Notes: generated by a model not told the origin, from the letters alone. Positions 46,694 through 56,590 are shown, counted from the first letter of the stretch. The stretch: DNA of 64,000 nt from an uncultured Propionivibrio sp. (GCF_963666255.1 NZ_OY762656.1:434001-498000); one strand, 5' to 3'. Translations and numbers: made by a program.

Positions 46694-46707
46694 TTGATCT
46701 GCATCAA
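46694..46707. promoter_or_regulatory. FNR/ANR-type binding site
   Basis: TTGAT-CTGC-ATCAA is a perfect match to the FNR/ANR/DNR consensus TTGAT-N4-ATCAA. It lies between the divergent Aer-like gene (112 bases before its ATG) and the M61 peptidase gene (20 bases before its ATG). Confidence 0.7.
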
Positions 46708-46727
46708 TACAATCCCAAGCACAGAAA

Positions 46728-48518
46728 ATGCAAGCAAATAAAGCGCCAGCCATTCGCTACACGATCACGCCATCCGATCCCAAAGCACACCGTTTCACTG
46801 TCTGCTGCGACATCCCGCGCCCGGCACCCAACGGACAGGAAATCGCCTTGCCGGCATGGATTCCCGGCAGCTATCTGATCCGTGACTTCGCCCGACACAT
46901 CGTTGCGATCCGTGCCGAATCGGCGGGACAAGCGATCGCACTGACCCAACTCGACAAGCATAGCTGGCGTGCGGCGCCTGTCGGGGCGGACGCAACACTG
47001 AGCGTGATCTGCGAGATCCACGCCTGGGACCTGTCTGTGCGCGGCGCGCATCTCGACGAGACGCACGGCTTCTTCAACGGCACCAGCGTCTTCCTGCGTG
47101 TCCGTGGCCACGAAGATGCACCACACTGGGTCGACATCCGCCCGCCGCAGCACGCAGGCAACTGGCGCGTCGCCACCGGTCTGGAACCGGCGCGCGGTAC
47201 GCCTGGCGCTGCACGGCGTCACGGCTTCGGAATCTATCGCGCCGACAACTACGACGAATTGATCGACCACCCCGTCGAAATGGGCACCTTCACCCTGGCC
47301 ACTTTCAGCGCCGGTGGCGTCCCGCATGAAATTGCCATTACCGGGCAGCACGACGCCGACCTGGACCGGCTGACCGCCGATCTGCAGCGCATCTGCGACT
47401 GGCAGATCAACTTCTTCGGCAAACCGGCGCCGATGCGGCGCTACACCTTCCTGGTCACCGCCGTCGGCGAAGGCTACGGCGGACTCGAGCACCGCGCCTC
47501 GACCGCGCTGCTGTGCTCGCGCCGCGACCTGCCGTTCCGTGGCATGACCAGCATGACAGAGAGCTACCGCAGCTTTCTCGGACTCTGCAGTCACGAGTAT
47601 TTCCACACCTGGAATGTCAAGCGCATCCGCCCGGCGGCGTTCACGCCCTATGACCTCGAGCGCGAAAACTACACCCGACTGCTCTGGGCGTTTGAAGGCA
47701 TCACCTCGTACTATGATGACCTGGCCTTGCTGCGCAGCGGCGTCATCACGCTCGACGACTGGCTGGCGCTGCTGGCCAAAACGATCAGCAACGTCGCTCG
47801 CGGCCCCGGCCGCCTGCGCCAGTCGCTCGCCGATTCAAGCTTCAATGCCTGGAGCAAGTTCTACCGCCCCGACGACAACACGCCCAATGCGGTCGTCAGC
47901 TACTACGCCAAGGGAGCGCTCGTTGCACTGGCGCTCGATCTCACGCTGCGCGCCAAGACAGGCGGCCGCATTTCGCTTGACGACGTCATGAGAACCCTGT
48001 GGACGCGGCATGGATTGCCCGGCATCGGCGTTGATGAAGACGGCATCCGCCGGCTGGCTGAGGACCTCTCTGGTCACAGCCTGCGCCGATTCTTTGCCGA
48101 TTTCGTTGATGGCACGAGCGAACTGCCGCTCGCGCGCCTGCTTGCCGAACACGGTATCCGGCTCGACTGGAACACCGCCAAGACGCCGTCGCTCGGCGTC
48201 AAGACGACGTCAGAAGGCGAGACGCTGCGACTTGCGCACGTCTATGACGGCGGCGCTGCGCATGCTGCGGGACTGGCTGCCGGCGACGTGCTGGTGGCCA
48301 TCGACGGACTGCGCGTGACGCCCGCGACGCTGGAAGCGATGCTCGCCCGGCATCAGGCCGGCGAAGTCCTGCGCGTGCATGCCTTCCGACGTGACGAACT
48401 GCGCGAGATCACGCTCCGACTCGACGCCCCCGACCGAACCGACGCACGCCTCAGCGTCGCCCGACCGGGCACGGCCCGCGTCTGGCCGTGTGTGAAGGCG
48501 GCTCAGCGCCGCGCCTGA
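46728..48518 (+). CDS. M61-family zinc peptidase with PDZ domain
   Basis: The 596-residue protein has the N-terminal immunoglobulin-like domain of M61 peptidases ([16 protein letters not shown]), the catalytic gluzincin domain with zinc motif [14 protein letters not shown] (His289, Glu290, His293; further ligand Glu in [14 protein letters not shown]) and a C-terminal PDZ domain (about 475-570, [21 protein letters not shown]). It resembles glycyl aminopeptidases. No signal peptide is evident, so it is probably cytosolic. The ribosome-binding site is weak and the FNR-type box is unusually close to the start. Its end overlaps the convergent MATE gene by 16 bases. Confidence 0.9.
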   Translation: MQANKAPAIRYTITPSDPKAHRFTVCCDIPRPAPNGQEIALPAWIPGSYLIRDFARHIVAIRAESAGQAIALTQLDKHSWRAAPVGADATLSVICEIHAWDLSVRGAHLDETHGFFNGTSVFLRVRGHEDAPHWVDIRPPQHAGNWRVATGLEPARGTPGAARRHGFGIYRADNYDELIDHPVEMGTFTLATFSAGGVPHEIAITGQHDADLDRLTADLQRICDWQINFFGKPAPMRRYTFLVTAVGEGYGGLEHRASTALLCSRRDLPFRGMTSMTESYRSFLGLCSHEYFHTWNVKRIRPAAFTPYDLERENYTRLLWAFEGITSYYDDLALLRSGVITLDDWLALLAKTISNVARGPGRLRQSLADSSFNAWSKFYRPDDNTPNAVVSYYAKGALVALALDLTLRAKTGGRISLDDVMRTLWTRHGLPGIGVDEDGIRRLAEDLSGHSLRRFFADFVDGTSELPLARLLAEHGIRLDWNTAKTPSLGVKTTSEGETLRLAHVYDGGAAHAAGLAAGDVLVAIDGLRVTPATLEAMLARHQAGEVLRVHAFRRDELREITLRLDAPDRTDARLSVARPGTARVWPCVKAAQRRA

Positions 48519-49822
48519 ACGGCGCGCCAGAGCATCCCGCCAAGCAGGAGCGCGGCAAGAACGAGACTGACGAGCGAGGCCGCCCAAAAGCCGGCGACAC
48601 CCATCGGCGCCGGCGAATGGAAAGCCAGCCACCAGCCACCGAACAGGCCGACGCCCCAGAAGCAGAAGAGGTGCACGAACATCGGCAGGAAGGTGATCTT
48701 GTAACCACGCAGCGCGAACGCCGCCACGGTCTGGACGGCGTCGAACAACTGATAGACAACGACATAGCCGATCAGCGAAAGCGCCACGGCGCGCACCGCC
48801 GGATCACTGGTATAGGCCATTACCAGCGGCACCTCGGCCAGCCACAGCACCCCGCCAAGCAAAGTCGCGAGCACGCTGGCGAGCGCCAATCCGGCGGCGA
48901 TCGACACACGGGCGCGGCACCAGTCGCGCGCGCCGGCGGCAAGCCCGACCTGTGCCAGCGTCGCGATCGACACCGCCAGCGGCAGCATGTAACAGATCGC
49001 CGCCAGATTGGCGACGACCCGGTGCCCGGCCACCACTGGCGCACCGAGTTGCGCGACGAACAGCGAGGTCAGCGTGAAGGCCGAAATTTCGACAAAATTG
49101 GAAAAGCCCATCGGCAGGCCGAGGCGAACCAGCTCCCCCATCGCCTGCAGGCGCGGCGCCTGCCAGTTCTGCACCAACCGATAGGCGGCGAAGGCGCGTC
49201 CGCGCATCATGAAGACGGCGGCGCAGACGAGCGAGAACCAGCCGACCAGCACGTTGGAGATGGCGCAACCGATGACGCCGAGACCGGCCTGTGTTGCCAG
49301 CCACCACGCCAGACCACCGTGCAGCAACGTCCCGCCGAGCGAAATCAGCATGAGCGGACGAGGAGTGCCGAGTGCGTTGCTGAACGCATAGAAGGTGCGA
49401 TAGAAGAGCGCCGCCGGGATGCCCCAGGCAAGCAGCCCCAGATAAGCCCGCGTCTTCGCCTCGACGCCGGCTTCGATCGCCGAAAGCTGCAGCAGGACAT
49501 CCGGATGCTGGAGAAAGATGACGCCCGGCAGGGTCAGGATCAAGGCCAGCCAGAAGCACTGCTGCAGCGCGCCGGCAATCTCGCCATCGCGCCCGGCCCC
49601 CTTGAGATGCGACACCGTCGGCGAGACCGCCTGCAGGATGCCGGTCAGCGCAAATACCACGGCGACATAGATGCCGCTGCCAACCGCAGCCGCAGCGAGA
49701 TCCTCGGTGCCGTGATGCCCAAGCAGGACAGTGTCGATGATCATCATGCCCATCGACGCGAGTTGCGCAATGAGCATCGGCACGGCATGCCAAAGTATTT
49801 CTCGGGATTGTTTCAGGAACAT
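48503..49822 (-). CDS. MATE-family multidrug/cation antiporter
   Basis: The 439-residue protein has twelve hydrophobic helices in two six-helix halves, with MATE features near the N-terminus (LWHAVPMLIAQLASMGMMIIDTVLLGHHG) and in the second half (LGLPMGFSNFVEISAFTLTSL). It resembles NorM/DinF-type exporters that expel cationic compounds in exchange for Na+ or H+. The ATG at 49822 was chosen because the family starts shortly before the first helix. Substrate unknown. Its 3' end overlaps the convergent M61 gene. Confidence 0.92.
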   Translation of the reverse strand: MFLKQSREILWHAVPMLIAQLASMGMMIIDTVLLGHHGTEDLAAAAVGSGIYVAVVFALTGILQAVSPTVSHLKGAGRDGEIAGALQQCFWLALILTLPGVIFLQHPDVLLQLSAIEAGVEAKTRAYLGLLAWGIPAALFYRTFYAFSNALGTPRPLMLISLGGTLLHGGLAWWLATQAGLGVIGCAISNVLVGWFSLVCAAVFMMRGRAFAAYRLVQNWQAPRLQAMGELVRLGLPMGFSNFVEISAFTLTSLFVAQLGAPVVAGHRVVANLAAICYMLPLAVSIATLAQVGLAAGARDWCRARVSIAAGLALASVLATLLGGVLWLAEVPLVMAYTSDPAVRAVALSLIGYVVVYQLFDAVQTVAAFALRGYKITFLPMFVHLFCFWGVGLFGGWWLAFHSPAPMGVAGFWAASLVSLVLAALLLGGMLWRAVQARR

Positions 49823-49989
49823 CGCTCTACGGCTCTGCTGCCGCTTCAACTCTGGAATTGCTTGCAGCGCGCCTGGAATACCGGGAGCATCACGAAGCGT
49901 TACAAACGCGCGCAAAGTCGGAACAGACCCGCCGCCGCCATCTTTTTATACTCGGAACCATCGATTTTCAATCCTCCAATGGTTCAGTC

Positions 49990-50193
49990 ATGCAATCCTC
50001 GTATCTTATCAGTCATTCCCTCGAACTTCGCGTTGCCCTCTCCGTTGCCACCGCCGTCGTGCTGTTTGCCATCGTCCGATTGGCATTCTTCATCGATGAA
50101 AAGCTGACGAAACGGCAGGGCAGCCGCGACACGCGCGAGACGCCCAACCAGCAGCCGGCCCTGACGACCGCCTGCGCCGCCGCGGCTCGCTAA
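49990..50193 (+). CDS. Small single-pass membrane protein, hypothetical
   Basis: The 67-residue frame encodes one hydrophobic helix (about residues 13-35, RVALSVATAVVLFAIVRLAFF) followed by a charged tail. It is divergent from the MATE gene and ends against the convergent cupin gene with a 4-base overlap. There is no strong ribosome-binding site and I do not recognise the family. It may be a real small membrane protein or chance; the codon third-position bias is weakly supportive. Confidence 0.4.
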   Translation: MQSSYLISHSLELRVALSVATAVVLFAIVRLAFFIDEKLTKRQGSRDTRETPNQQPALTTACAAAAR

Positions 50194-50546
50194 AGCAGTT
50201 CCGTATCCTCGTGCCGGTACGCCGGACTGCAACAGCATAAAAGGCGTAGCGGCCCGGACGTCGCCGCCTCGACGCAATGTGGCGTCCCCGGCGGAATCAG
50301 CACCGTGTCACCGGGCGCGATCGAAAACCGCGCCTCGCCCAGTGTCATCCAGCCCTCCCCCGCCGTCACGTGATAGAGTTCCTCGCTGCGCCGATGACAA
50401 TGGCGCAACGTCGCCGCCCCGGGTGCAACCAAAGCTTCAGCCAGGCTCTGTTGAGCGTTGCCATGCACGGCCGGGTGCATCAGTTCGCGGATTTCCGATC
50501 CGTCGAGCGTCCTGTACGCCGGAATATCGTCGTACCGGGTTCGCAT
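50190..50546 (-). CDS. Small cupin-domain protein
   Basis: The 118-residue single-domain cupin has the metal motif HCHRRSEELYHVTAGEGWM and the second cupin motif PGDTVLIPPGTPH. These give three His and a Glu for a divalent metal. Small cupins of this type may be isomerases, dioxygenases or sugar/ligand-binding proteins; no function can be assigned. Its ATG is one base after the stop codon of the FAH-family gene, so the two are translationally coupled and likely act together. Confidence 0.85.
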   Translation of the reverse strand: MRTRYDDIPAYRTLDGSEIRELMHPAVHGNAQQSLAEALVAPGAATLRHCHRRSEELYHVTAGEGWMTLGEARFSIAPGDTVLIPPGTPHCVEAATSGPLRLLCCCSPAYRHEDTELL

Positions 50547-50547
50547 C

Positions 50548-51231
50548 CTAGACCAGCCGGACCGACAATTCGCCGAGCCCGGCAATGCCGCCCTCAAGCA
50601 CATCGCCGCGCACAACTGCCGACACGCCGGACGGCGTTCCGGTAAAGATCAGATCGCCCGGCTTCAGCGCGATGTAGCTCGACAGGTTGGCAATGATTTC
50701 CGGCACTTTCCAGGTCATCTGGGCAAGATCGCCGCGCTGCCGAAAGTCACCGTTCACCTTCATCCAGATGGCGCCGGCCACCGGGTGGCCGCATTTGCCC
50801 ACCGGACTGATCGCACCGATCGGACCGCCCTGGTCCATCCCCTTGCCCATCTCCCACGGCTGCCCCTTCTGTTTGGCCAGGGCCTGCAGGTCGCGGCGCG
50901 TCAGGTCGAAGCCGACGGCATAGCCAAAGACATGGTCAAGCGCCTTATCGACGGGAATATCGCGCCCACCGACGCCGATCGCCACGACCAGTTCGATTTC
51001 ATGCTGGTAGTTCTCGGTCTTGGGCGGATAGGCCACATCGCCGCCTCCCGGCACCAGCGCATCCACCGGCTTGCTGAAGAAGAACGGCGGATTGCGTCCA
51101 TCGCCGCCCATTTCAGCGACGTGATCGGCATAGTTCTGCCCAACGCAATACACCCGACGCACCGGAAACACGGCCTCACTACCAACCACCGGAACCACGA
51201 TCTGCGCCGCCGGCGTAAAAACGAATGTCAT
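50548..51231 (-). CDS. Fumarylacetoacetate hydrolase-family protein
   Basis: The 227-residue protein has the FAH catalytic core: YCVGQNYADHVAEMG, FFFSKPVDALVPGG, the metal-binding HEIELVVAIG (Glu pair) with a later Asp in YAVGFDLTRRDLQ, the WEMGKGMDQGGPIG loop, and IFTGTPSGV. Family members hydrolyse acylpyruvates, decarboxylate oxaloacetate or isomerise aromatic-catabolic intermediates; the short single-domain form is often an acylpyruvase. AGGAGG precedes the ATG. A cupin gene follows immediately and a Nif3-like gene precedes it by 18 bases. Confidence 0.92.
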   Translation of the reverse strand: MTFVFTPAAQIVVPVVGSEAVFPVRRVYCVGQNYADHVAEMGGDGRNPPFFFSKPVDALVPGGGDVAYPPKTENYQHEIELVVAIGVGGRDIPVDKALDHVFGYAVGFDLTRRDLQALAKQKGQPWEMGKGMDQGGPIGAISPVGKCGHPVAGAIWMKVNGDFRQRGDLAQMTWKVPEIIANLSSYIALKPGDLIFTGTPSGVSAVVRGDVLEGGIAGLGELSVRLV

Positions 51232-51249
51232 AGCACCTCCTGAATTTGG

Positions 51250-51996
51250 TCAAACCGGATTATCGATATCGACAAGCTCACACGCCAAACCGCATGCTTC
51301 CGCCAGATGATCGGCCAGCGCCTGAACACCGAAGCGTTCGGTCGCGTGATGACCGGCAGCAAGATACGCGACACCGGACTCGCGCGCCAGCAGAACCTGC
51401 GGTTCGGAAATTTCACCGGACAGGAAAGCATCGACCCCGAGCGCAAGCGCCGGTTCAAAAAATCCCTGCGCCCCACCGGAGCACCAGGCGACGCGTCGCA
51501 GCGGCCGCGCGCCATCACCGATGACGAGCGGCACGCGCCCGAGTTCCGCCTCGACCCGGGCGGCAAACGCCGCGACCGTCTCGGGCGCCGGCATTTGCCC
51601 GATCCAGCCGAGATCCTGATCACCGAAGCGCCCCTCGGGCAACAGACCGAAGCGCGCCGCCAATTGCGCGTTGTTGCCGAACACCGGATGGGCATCGAGC
51701 GGCAGATGGTAGCCAAACAAGCTGATGTCATGGCGCAGCAGCGACTGCAGGCGGGCCTTGCGCACACCGGTCACCCGCCCATCCTCGCCGCGCCAGAACC
51801 AGCCGTGATGCACGATGATCGCATCGGCATCACGGGCGATGGCGGCGTCGATCAACGCCTGGCTGGCGGAAACACCGAGCACGACGCGGCGCACCTCGGC
51901 GCGTCCTTCCACTTGCAGGCCGTTTGGGCAATAATCCCGATAGCGCGCCGGCTCCAGCAAGCCATCAAGATAGCGGGTCAGTTCGTCACGTCTCAT
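51250..51996 (-). CDS. Nif3-like dinuclear metal centre protein
   Basis: The 248-residue protein belongs to the NIF3/YbgI (GTP cyclohydrolase I type 2 homolog) family. It has the N-terminal [11 protein letters not shown] and [11 protein letters not shown] signature, metal ligands in IIVHHGWFW and in the C-terminal [11 protein letters not shown], and a conserved Asp/Glu pair. YbgI is a hexameric toroid with two metals per subunit; its cellular role is unsettled. It is divergent from the DegS-like protease gene, with 14 bases between the two start codons. Confidence 0.92.
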   Translation of the reverse strand: MRRDELTRYLDGLLEPARYRDYCPNGLQVEGRAEVRRVVLGVSASQALIDAAIARDADAIIVHHGWFWRGEDGRVTGVRKARLQSLLRHDISLFGYHLPLDAHPVFGNNAQLAARFGLLPEGRFGDQDLGWIGQMPAPETVAAFAARVEAELGRVPLVIGDGARPLRRVAWCSGGAQGFFEPALALGVDAFLSGEISEPQVLLARESGVAYLAAGHHATERFGVQALADHLAEACGLACELVDIDNPV

Positions 51997-52010
51997 TTCG
52001 TCGTCCTTCG

Positions 52011-53186
52011 ATGTCGTCCTACATGCGCAAACTCTGGCTGATTTTTGCACAAACTGTCACGGTAAGTCTCGCCGTCCTTTTCGTCATATCCACGCTCAAG
52101 CCGGAATGGCTCGGCAAAGCACCGGCCCCCTCGCTGCATAGCATCGCCGTGCAGGAAGCCGCCCCCGGCGCGCCGCCGGCCGCCAGCTACCGCGACGCCG
52201 CCCGACGCGCACTGCCGGCGGTCGTGCACATCTTCACCTCGCAAAAAATCCGCCAGCCCAAGCACCCGCTGCTCGACGACCCGATCCTCCGGCACTTTTT
52301 CGGTGAGCGCAGCGAACCGCGCGAACAGCGCAGCGCCGGACTCGGTTCGGGCGTCATCGTCAGCAGCGAAGGCTACATCCTGACCAACTACCACGTCGTC
52401 GAAGCGGCCGACCAGATCGAGGTCGCCCTGCATGACGGCAGCACCCAACCCGCGCGCCTTGTCGGCGGCGACCCGGAATCCGATCTCGCGGTACTGCGCA
52501 TCGAAGCGGACAAGAAAGGCCGCGAATTGCCGGCCATCACCCTCGGCCAGATGGAAAACCTGCTCGTCGGCGATGTCGTCCTGGCGATCGGCAATCCCTT
52601 CGGCGTCGGCCAGACGGTAACGATGGGCATCGTCTCGGCGCTCGGCCGTTCGCATCTCGGCATCAACACCTTCGAGAACTTCATCCAGACCGACGCCGCC
52701 GTCAACCCCGGCAACTCGGGCGGCGCGCTCGTCGACAGCCGCGGCAACCTCGTCGGCATCAACACCGCGATCTATTCACGTTCGGGCGGCTCGCTCGGCA
52801 TCGGTTTCGCCATTCCGATCTCAATCGCGCGCAACGTCATGGAACAGATCATCAAGACCGGCTCGGTCACGCGTGGCTGGATCGGCGTCGAAGCCCAGGA
52901 AATCACGCCTGAACTCGCCGAGACCTTTGGCCTCGCCGACACCGACGGCGCGCTGATCGCCGGCGTCCAGCGCGGCAGCCCCGCCGATCTTGGCGGCATC
53001 CGCCCGGGCGACATCCTGCTCGCCGTCAACGGCAAACCGGTCAAGGACCCGCAGGTGATGCTCGACCTGATTGCCGGGCAGACGCCGGGCGAGACGGTTC
53101 CGTTCAAATTGCGCCGCCAGAAGAACATCGTCGAGCCGACGCTGCGTATCGGCAAGCGCCCGGCGCCACCGCGCGAGCGGGACTAG
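52011..53186 (+). CDS. Membrane-anchored trypsin-like serine protease, DegS/AlgW type
   Basis: The 391-residue HtrA-family protein has one N-terminal membrane anchor (about residues 8-25), a trypsin-like domain with the triad His (ILTNYHVVE), Asp ([10 protein letters not shown]) and Ser ([10 protein letters not shown]), and a single C-terminal PDZ domain (about 285-380). One PDZ plus an anchor is the DegS/AlgW layout: sensing misfolded outer-membrane proteins and starting RseA cleavage to free sigma-E. ATG 52023 is an equally good start, without clear ribosome-binding sites for either. Its last 4 bases overlap the end of convergent tatC. Confidence 0.9.
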   Translation: MSSYMRKLWLIFAQTVTVSLAVLFVISTLKPEWLGKAPAPSLHSIAVQEAAPGAPPAASYRDAARRALPAVVHIFTSQKIRQPKHPLLDDPILRHFFGERSEPREQRSAGLGSGVIVSSEGYILTNYHVVEAADQIEVALHDGSTQPARLVGGDPESDLAVLRIEADKKGRELPAITLGQMENLLVGDVVLAIGNPFGVGQTVTMGIVSALGRSHLGINTFENFIQTDAAVNPGNSGGALVDSRGNLVGINTAIYSRSGGSLGIGFAIPISIARNVMEQIIKTGSVTRGWIGVEAQEITPELAETFGLADTDGALIAGVQRGSPADLGGIRPGDILLAVNGKPVKDPQVMLDLIAGQTPGETVPFKLRRQKNIVEPTLRIGKRPAPPRERD

Positions 53187-53950
53187 TCGGTCGTACGCTC
53201 CGACTCGCCCGGCAAGGCAGGAAGCTCGCTGGTCCGCGGCTGGCTGACAAAGCGCGCGAGGAAAACCCCGAGTTCGAACAGCAGGCAGAGCGGCACCGCC
53301 AGGAGCAGTTGCGAGACCACGTCGGGCGGCGTGAAGATCGCCCCGATGACGAAGGCACCGACGATGACGTAGGGCCGCCATTCCTTGAGCGTCTTGATTT
53401 CGACGACCCCCATCTTGACGAGCACGATGACCACCACCGGCACTTCGAACGTGATGCCGAAGGCGATGAAGGTACTCATGACAAACGAGAGATACTTCTC
53501 GATATCGGTCATCCAGGCGACGCCGTCCGGCGCGATCTTGGCCATGAAGCCGAACACCGTCGGAAACACCAGCAGATAGGCAAACGCCATGCCGACGAAA
53601 AAGAGAAAGACGCTGGCAGCGACGAGCGGCAGCGCCAACCGTTTTTCATGCGCGTACAAACCCGGCGCGACGAAGGCCCAGGCCTGGTACAGCACGTACG
53701 GCAAGGCGATCAGGAAGGCGACCATCAGCGCCACCTTCATCGGCACGAGGAAAACGCCGACGACATCGGTCGCGATCATCTGCCCGCCCTTGGGCAAGGA
53801 GGCGAGCAAAGGCTGGGCGAGCAGAGCGTACAGTTCCTTGGCCCAAGGGAAAAGGCAAAGGAAGACGATGAGGATCGCCAGCAACGCCCGGATCAGCCGG
53901 TCGCGCAGCTCGATCAGGTGCGACATGAAGGATTCTTCGGGCGCGTTCAT
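53183..53950 (-). CDS. tatC: Twin-arginine translocase subunit TatC
   Basis: The 255-residue polytopic protein has six membrane helices and TatC motifs: the N-terminal SFMSHLIELRDRLIRAL, FLVPMKVALMVAFLIALPYVLYQAWAFVAPGLYAHEK, and FGITFEVPV. TatC is the core receptor that recognises the twin-arginine signal of folded cargo. Its start overlaps tatB by four bases. The C-terminal tail of about 25 residues is unusually charged. It ends the minus-strand his-hinT-tat series. Confidence 0.97.
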   Translation of the reverse strand: MNAPEESFMSHLIELRDRLIRALLAILIVFLCLFPWAKELYALLAQPLLASLPKGGQMIATDVVGVFLVPMKVALMVAFLIALPYVLYQAWAFVAPGLYAHEKRLALPLVAASVFLFFVGMAFAYLLVFPTVFGFMAKIAPDGVAWMTDIEKYLSFVMSTFIAFGITFEVPVVVIVLVKMGVVEIKTLKEWRPYVIVGAFVIGAIFTPPDVVSQLLLAVPLCLLFELGVFLARFVSQPRTSELPALPGESERTTD

Positions 53951-54360
53951 GCTTTCGGCGTTGTTTCGCCCGGCGCAGCTGCCTGATCGGTCGTTGCGAC
54001 CGCAGGGGCAACCGCTTCGGGCGGCGTTTCAGACACCTGCTCGACGTTCGACTGAAGCTTGGCGAGTTCAGTCTGCGTGCTGTCGACCACCTCGCCGACC
54101 GACTGCTCGACCGACTGGATGCCCTCTTTCATGCTGCGCTCGAAGGCGTGCGCCGACGCCTGCATGTCGGCCTGCAGGCGCTTGAGTTCGTCGAGCTGGA
54201 TCTCGCGGCTGATGTCCGACTTGACGTCATTGACATAGCGCTGCAGACGCCCGAACAGCAGCCCGGCCGTGCGCGCCACCTTGGGCAGGCGCTCGGGGCC
54301 GATCACCACGAGGGCGACGATGGCAATGACCATCAGTTCGGAAAAGCCGACGTCAAACAT
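53947..54360 (-). CDS. tatB: Twin-arginine translocase subunit TatB
   Basis: The 137-residue protein starts MFDVGFSELMVIAIVALVVIGPERLPKVART, the diagnostic TatB N-terminus (one membrane helix, Glu8, then the GPERLP hinge), followed by an amphipathic helix and a low-complexity acidic/Ala-Pro tail. TatB forms the receptor with TatC. Order tatA-tatB-tatC and the 4-base overlap with tatC indicate one operon. Confidence 0.95.
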   Translation of the reverse strand: MFDVGFSELMVIAIVALVVIGPERLPKVARTAGLLFGRLQRYVNDVKSDISREIQLDELKRLQADMQASAHAFERSMKEGIQSVEQSVGEVVDSTQTELAKLQSNVEQVSETPPEAVAPAVATTDQAAAPGETTPKA

Positions 54361-54426
54361 GTTCTTGGCAGATTTTCAAACGAGGTTCAGGCCGGCAGGC
54401 AAACGCCCGCCGACTGCGAACGACGA

Positions 54427-54654
54427 TCACGACTTGGTCTTTTCGCGGACCTCGCCCTCGATCGTCTGGCCGCCGGTCACCTGTTGCGGCGGAGCGGCGT
54501 CGGCCGGCTTGTCTTCGGCCGACTTCATGCCTTCCTTGAAGCCCTTGACCGCACCACCGAGGTCCTCGCCGATGTTGCGCAGTTTCTTGGTGCCGAACAC
54601 CAAGAGGACGATGAGCAGAACGATAAGCCAATGCCAGATACTGAACGAACCCAT
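54427..54654 (-). CDS. tatA: Twin-arginine translocase subunit TatA
   Basis: The 75-residue protein has the TatA layout: a short membrane helix ([20 protein letters not shown]), the FGTKKL hinge, an amphipathic helix ([19 protein letters not shown]) and a hydrophilic tail. TatA oligomers form the transport path. It lies 10 bases after hinT with GGAGA in front of the ATG; 66 bases separate it from tatB. Confidence 0.95.
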   Translation of the reverse strand: MGSFSIWHWLIVLLIVLLVFGTKKLRNIGEDLGGAVKGFKEGMKSAEDKPADAAPPQQVTGGQTIEGEVREKTKS

Positions 54655-54664
54655 GACTGTCTCC

Positions 54665-55015
54665 TTAATTCCGTTTGAGCATCGGGCCGACCGGCTCCGG
54701 TCCGCCGACGACATGCGCATGCAAATGCGGCACTTCCTGCTGACCGATCCGGCCCGAATTGATGATGACACGGCAGCCATCCGGACTGCCGTTCTCGCTC
54801 GCCAGCCGGTGCGCCACGGCAAGCACGCGGCCCAGCGCCGGCTCATCGGCGACGCCGACATCGGCCAGCGACGCGATATGATGCTTGGGTATCACCAGGA
54901 TATGCACCGGACGCGCCGGATTGATGTCGTGGAAGGCATAGACGAGATCATCCTCGTACACCTTGCGCGAGGGAATCTCGCCGCGCACGATCCTGCAGAA
55001 GAGGCAATTATCCAT
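54665..55015 (-). CDS. hinT: Histidine triad (HIT) nucleotide-binding protein, HinT-like
   Basis: The 116-residue protein has [13 protein letters not shown] at its N-terminus and the histidine triad [10 protein letters not shown] near the C-terminus. HinT-type enzymes hydrolyse phosphoramidates of purine nucleotides. The position between hisE and tatA is typical for betaproteobacteria. It starts 6 bases after hisE. Confidence 0.95.
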   Translation of the reverse strand: MDNCLFCRIVRGEIPSRKVYEDDLVYAFHDINPARPVHILVIPKHHIASLADVGVADEPALGRVLAVAHRLASENGSPDGCRVIINSGRIGQQEVPHLHAHVVGGPEPVGPMLKRN

Positions 55016-55021
55016 GTTCGC

Positions 55022-55348
55022 TCACTTGGCCGTTCTGGAATTTTTCTCGGCGATCCCCGAGGTGCCCTCGCGACGCTGGAGTTCGTTGAGCACGTCGTCG
55101 ATGCTGAGGTCGCAGAACGTCAGCAGCGCCATCACGTGATAGATGAGGTCGGCCGATTCATAGACGATATTGCCGGCGACACCATCCTTGGCCGCCATGA
55201 TCAGCTCGGCACTTTCCTCGCCGATTTTCTTGAGGATTGAATCGGGGCCCTTGGCGAACAGCTTCGCCGTATAGGACGTCGAGGGATCGGCACTGCGCCG
55301 CGACACCAGCGTTTCTTCGAGCCGGGCCAGAATGTCTTGATCAGTCAT
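55022..55348 (-). CDS. hisE: Phosphoribosyl-ATP pyrophosphatase
   Basis: The 108-residue all-helical enzyme of the MazG-like fold removes pyrophosphate from phosphoribosyl-ATP, the second step of histidine synthesis. Family features are [30 protein letters not shown] and the later ESADLIYH, holding the Mg2+-binding Glu/Asp residues. It overlaps hisI by four bases (ATGA). Confidence 0.96.
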   Translation of the reverse strand: MTDQDILARLEETLVSRRSADPSTSYTAKLFAKGPDSILKKIGEESAELIMAAKDGVAGNIVYESADLIYHVMALLTFCDLSIDDVLNELQRREGTSGIAEKNSRTAK

Positions 55349-55749
55349 TTCGCGTAAATATCCTTCGGGTCTTTCAGCACCGGATCGACCGGCACCCAGT
55401 GATCGCCCTGCAATTCGAGGAAGAAGCAGCTCTCCCGGCCTGTATGACAGGCGATGCCGCCAACCTGTTCGACCGCAAGCAGCAACACGTCGCCGTCACA
55501 ATCGGCACGCACCGACTTCAGCTTCTGGACATGCCCGGATTCCTCACCCTTGCGCCAAAGACGCTGGCGCGAGCGCGACCAGTATACCGCGTAGCCGCAG
55601 CGCAACGACTCCTGCAAGGATTCGCGGTTCATCCAGGCGAACATCACGACCCGCCCGCTGGCTTCGTCCTGCGCGATCGCCGGAATCATGCCTGCGGCAT
55701 CCCACTTGAGGGCGTCGAGCCACGGCAGGCTCGGATCGAGATCGCTCAT
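55345..55749 (-). CDS. hisI: Phosphoribosyl-AMP cyclohydrolase
   Basis: The 134-residue enzyme opens the adenine ring of phosphoribosyl-AMP (third step). It has [12 protein letters not shown], the [18 protein letters not shown] segment, the metal-binding DCDGD and the final [10 protein letters not shown]. It is a separate gene from hisE, as usual in betaproteobacteria, and overlaps it. Seventy-nine bases separate it from hisF. Confidence 0.96.
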   Translation of the reverse strand: MSDLDPSLPWLDALKWDAAGMIPAIAQDEASGRVVMFAWMNRESLQESLRCGYAVYWSRSRQRLWRKGEESGHVQKLKSVRADCDGDVLLLAVEQVGGIACHTGRESCFFLELQGDHWVPVDPVLKDPKDIYAK

Positions 55750-55764
55750 CGGCGGGCCCTCCAG

Positions 55765-55793
55765 TCACTACGTGACATCCTCCCCGAGGGAGG
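55765..55793. repeat. Small dyads in the hisF-hisI gap
   Basis: TCAC-TAC-GTGA (55765-55775) is followed by CCTCCC-CGA-GGGAGG (55779-55793). There is no T tract. It may be a transcript-stability hairpin or a dispersed intergenic repeat of this genome. Confidence 0.35.
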
Positions 55794-55828
55794 GGGAGCG
55801 CCTTCTTCGGACGGCCGGGCGACGGCGC

Positions 55829-56590
55829 TCACAAGCGCACCTCGATGCCCTGCTCGCGCATGAACGTCTTGGCCTGACGCACGGTGTATTCGCCGAAATG
55901 AAAGATACTGGCGGCCAGCACCGCATCGGCGCCGCCGATCGAGACGCCCTCGGCCAGATGCTGCAGATTGCCGACGCCGCCGCTGGCGATCACCGGAATG
56001 TCGACGGCATCAGAGACTGCGCGCGTCAGCGGCAGGTCGAAGCCGTTTTTGGTGCCGTCGCGATCCATGCTGGTCAGCAGGATTTCGCCAGCGCCCAGTT
56101 CCTGCGCGCGGCGCGCCCAAACCACGGCATCGATGCCGGTCGGCTTGCGTCCGCCGTGAGTGAAGACTTCCCAGCGCCCCGGCGCCACCTGCTTGGCGTC
56201 GATGGCGACAACGATGCACTGGTTACCGACCTTGGCCGACGCTTCGGCAACGAGGTCCGGATTGTTGATCGCCGCGGTGTTCATGCTGACCTTGTCGGCC
56301 CCGGCGTTGAGCAGGCGACGCACATCGGCGACGCAGCGCACGCCGCCGCCGACGGTCAGCGGAATGAAGACCTGCGACGCACAGGCTTCGACGATGTTCA
56401 GGATGATGTCGCGCTGATCGCTCGACGCCGTGATGTCGAGGAAGGTGACCTCGTCGGCCCCCTGCTCGTCATAACGCCGGGCGATCTCGACCGGATCGCC
56501 GGCATCGCGCAAATCGACAAAGTTGGTGCCCTTGACGACCCGACCGGCGGTCACATCAAGGCAAGGAATGATACGTTTGGCCAGACCCAA
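55829..56590 (-). CDS. hisF: Imidazole glycerol phosphate synthase, cyclase subunit
   Basis: The TIM-barrel cyclase turns PRFAR plus ammonia from HisH into imidazole glycerol phosphate and AICAR. It starts (M)[12 protein letters not shown] with the first catalytic Asp, has [12 protein letters not shown] with the second, and the phosphate sites GGGVR and ASGGVG. No ATG or GTG is available at the right place; the TTG at 56590 gives 253 residues, the normal length. It lies 43 bases after hisA. Confidence 0.95.
   Translation of the reverse strand: MGLAKRIIPCLDVTAGRVVKGTNFVDLRDAGDPVEIARRYDEQGADEVTFLDITASSDQRDIILNIVEACASQVFIPLTVGGGVRCVADVRRLLNAGADKVSMNTAAINNPDLVAEASAKVGNQCIVVAIDAKQVAPGRWEVFTHGGRKPTGIDAVVWARRAQELGAGEILLTSMDRDGTKNGFDLPLTRAVSDAVDIPVIASGGVGNLQHLAEGVSIGGADAVLAASIFHFGEYTVRQAKTFMREQGIEVRL

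Noticed and set aside
48488-50107. 539-codon open frame on the plus strand
   Set aside because: It is antisense to the MATE gene, whose twelve-helix pattern is clear; shadow composition.
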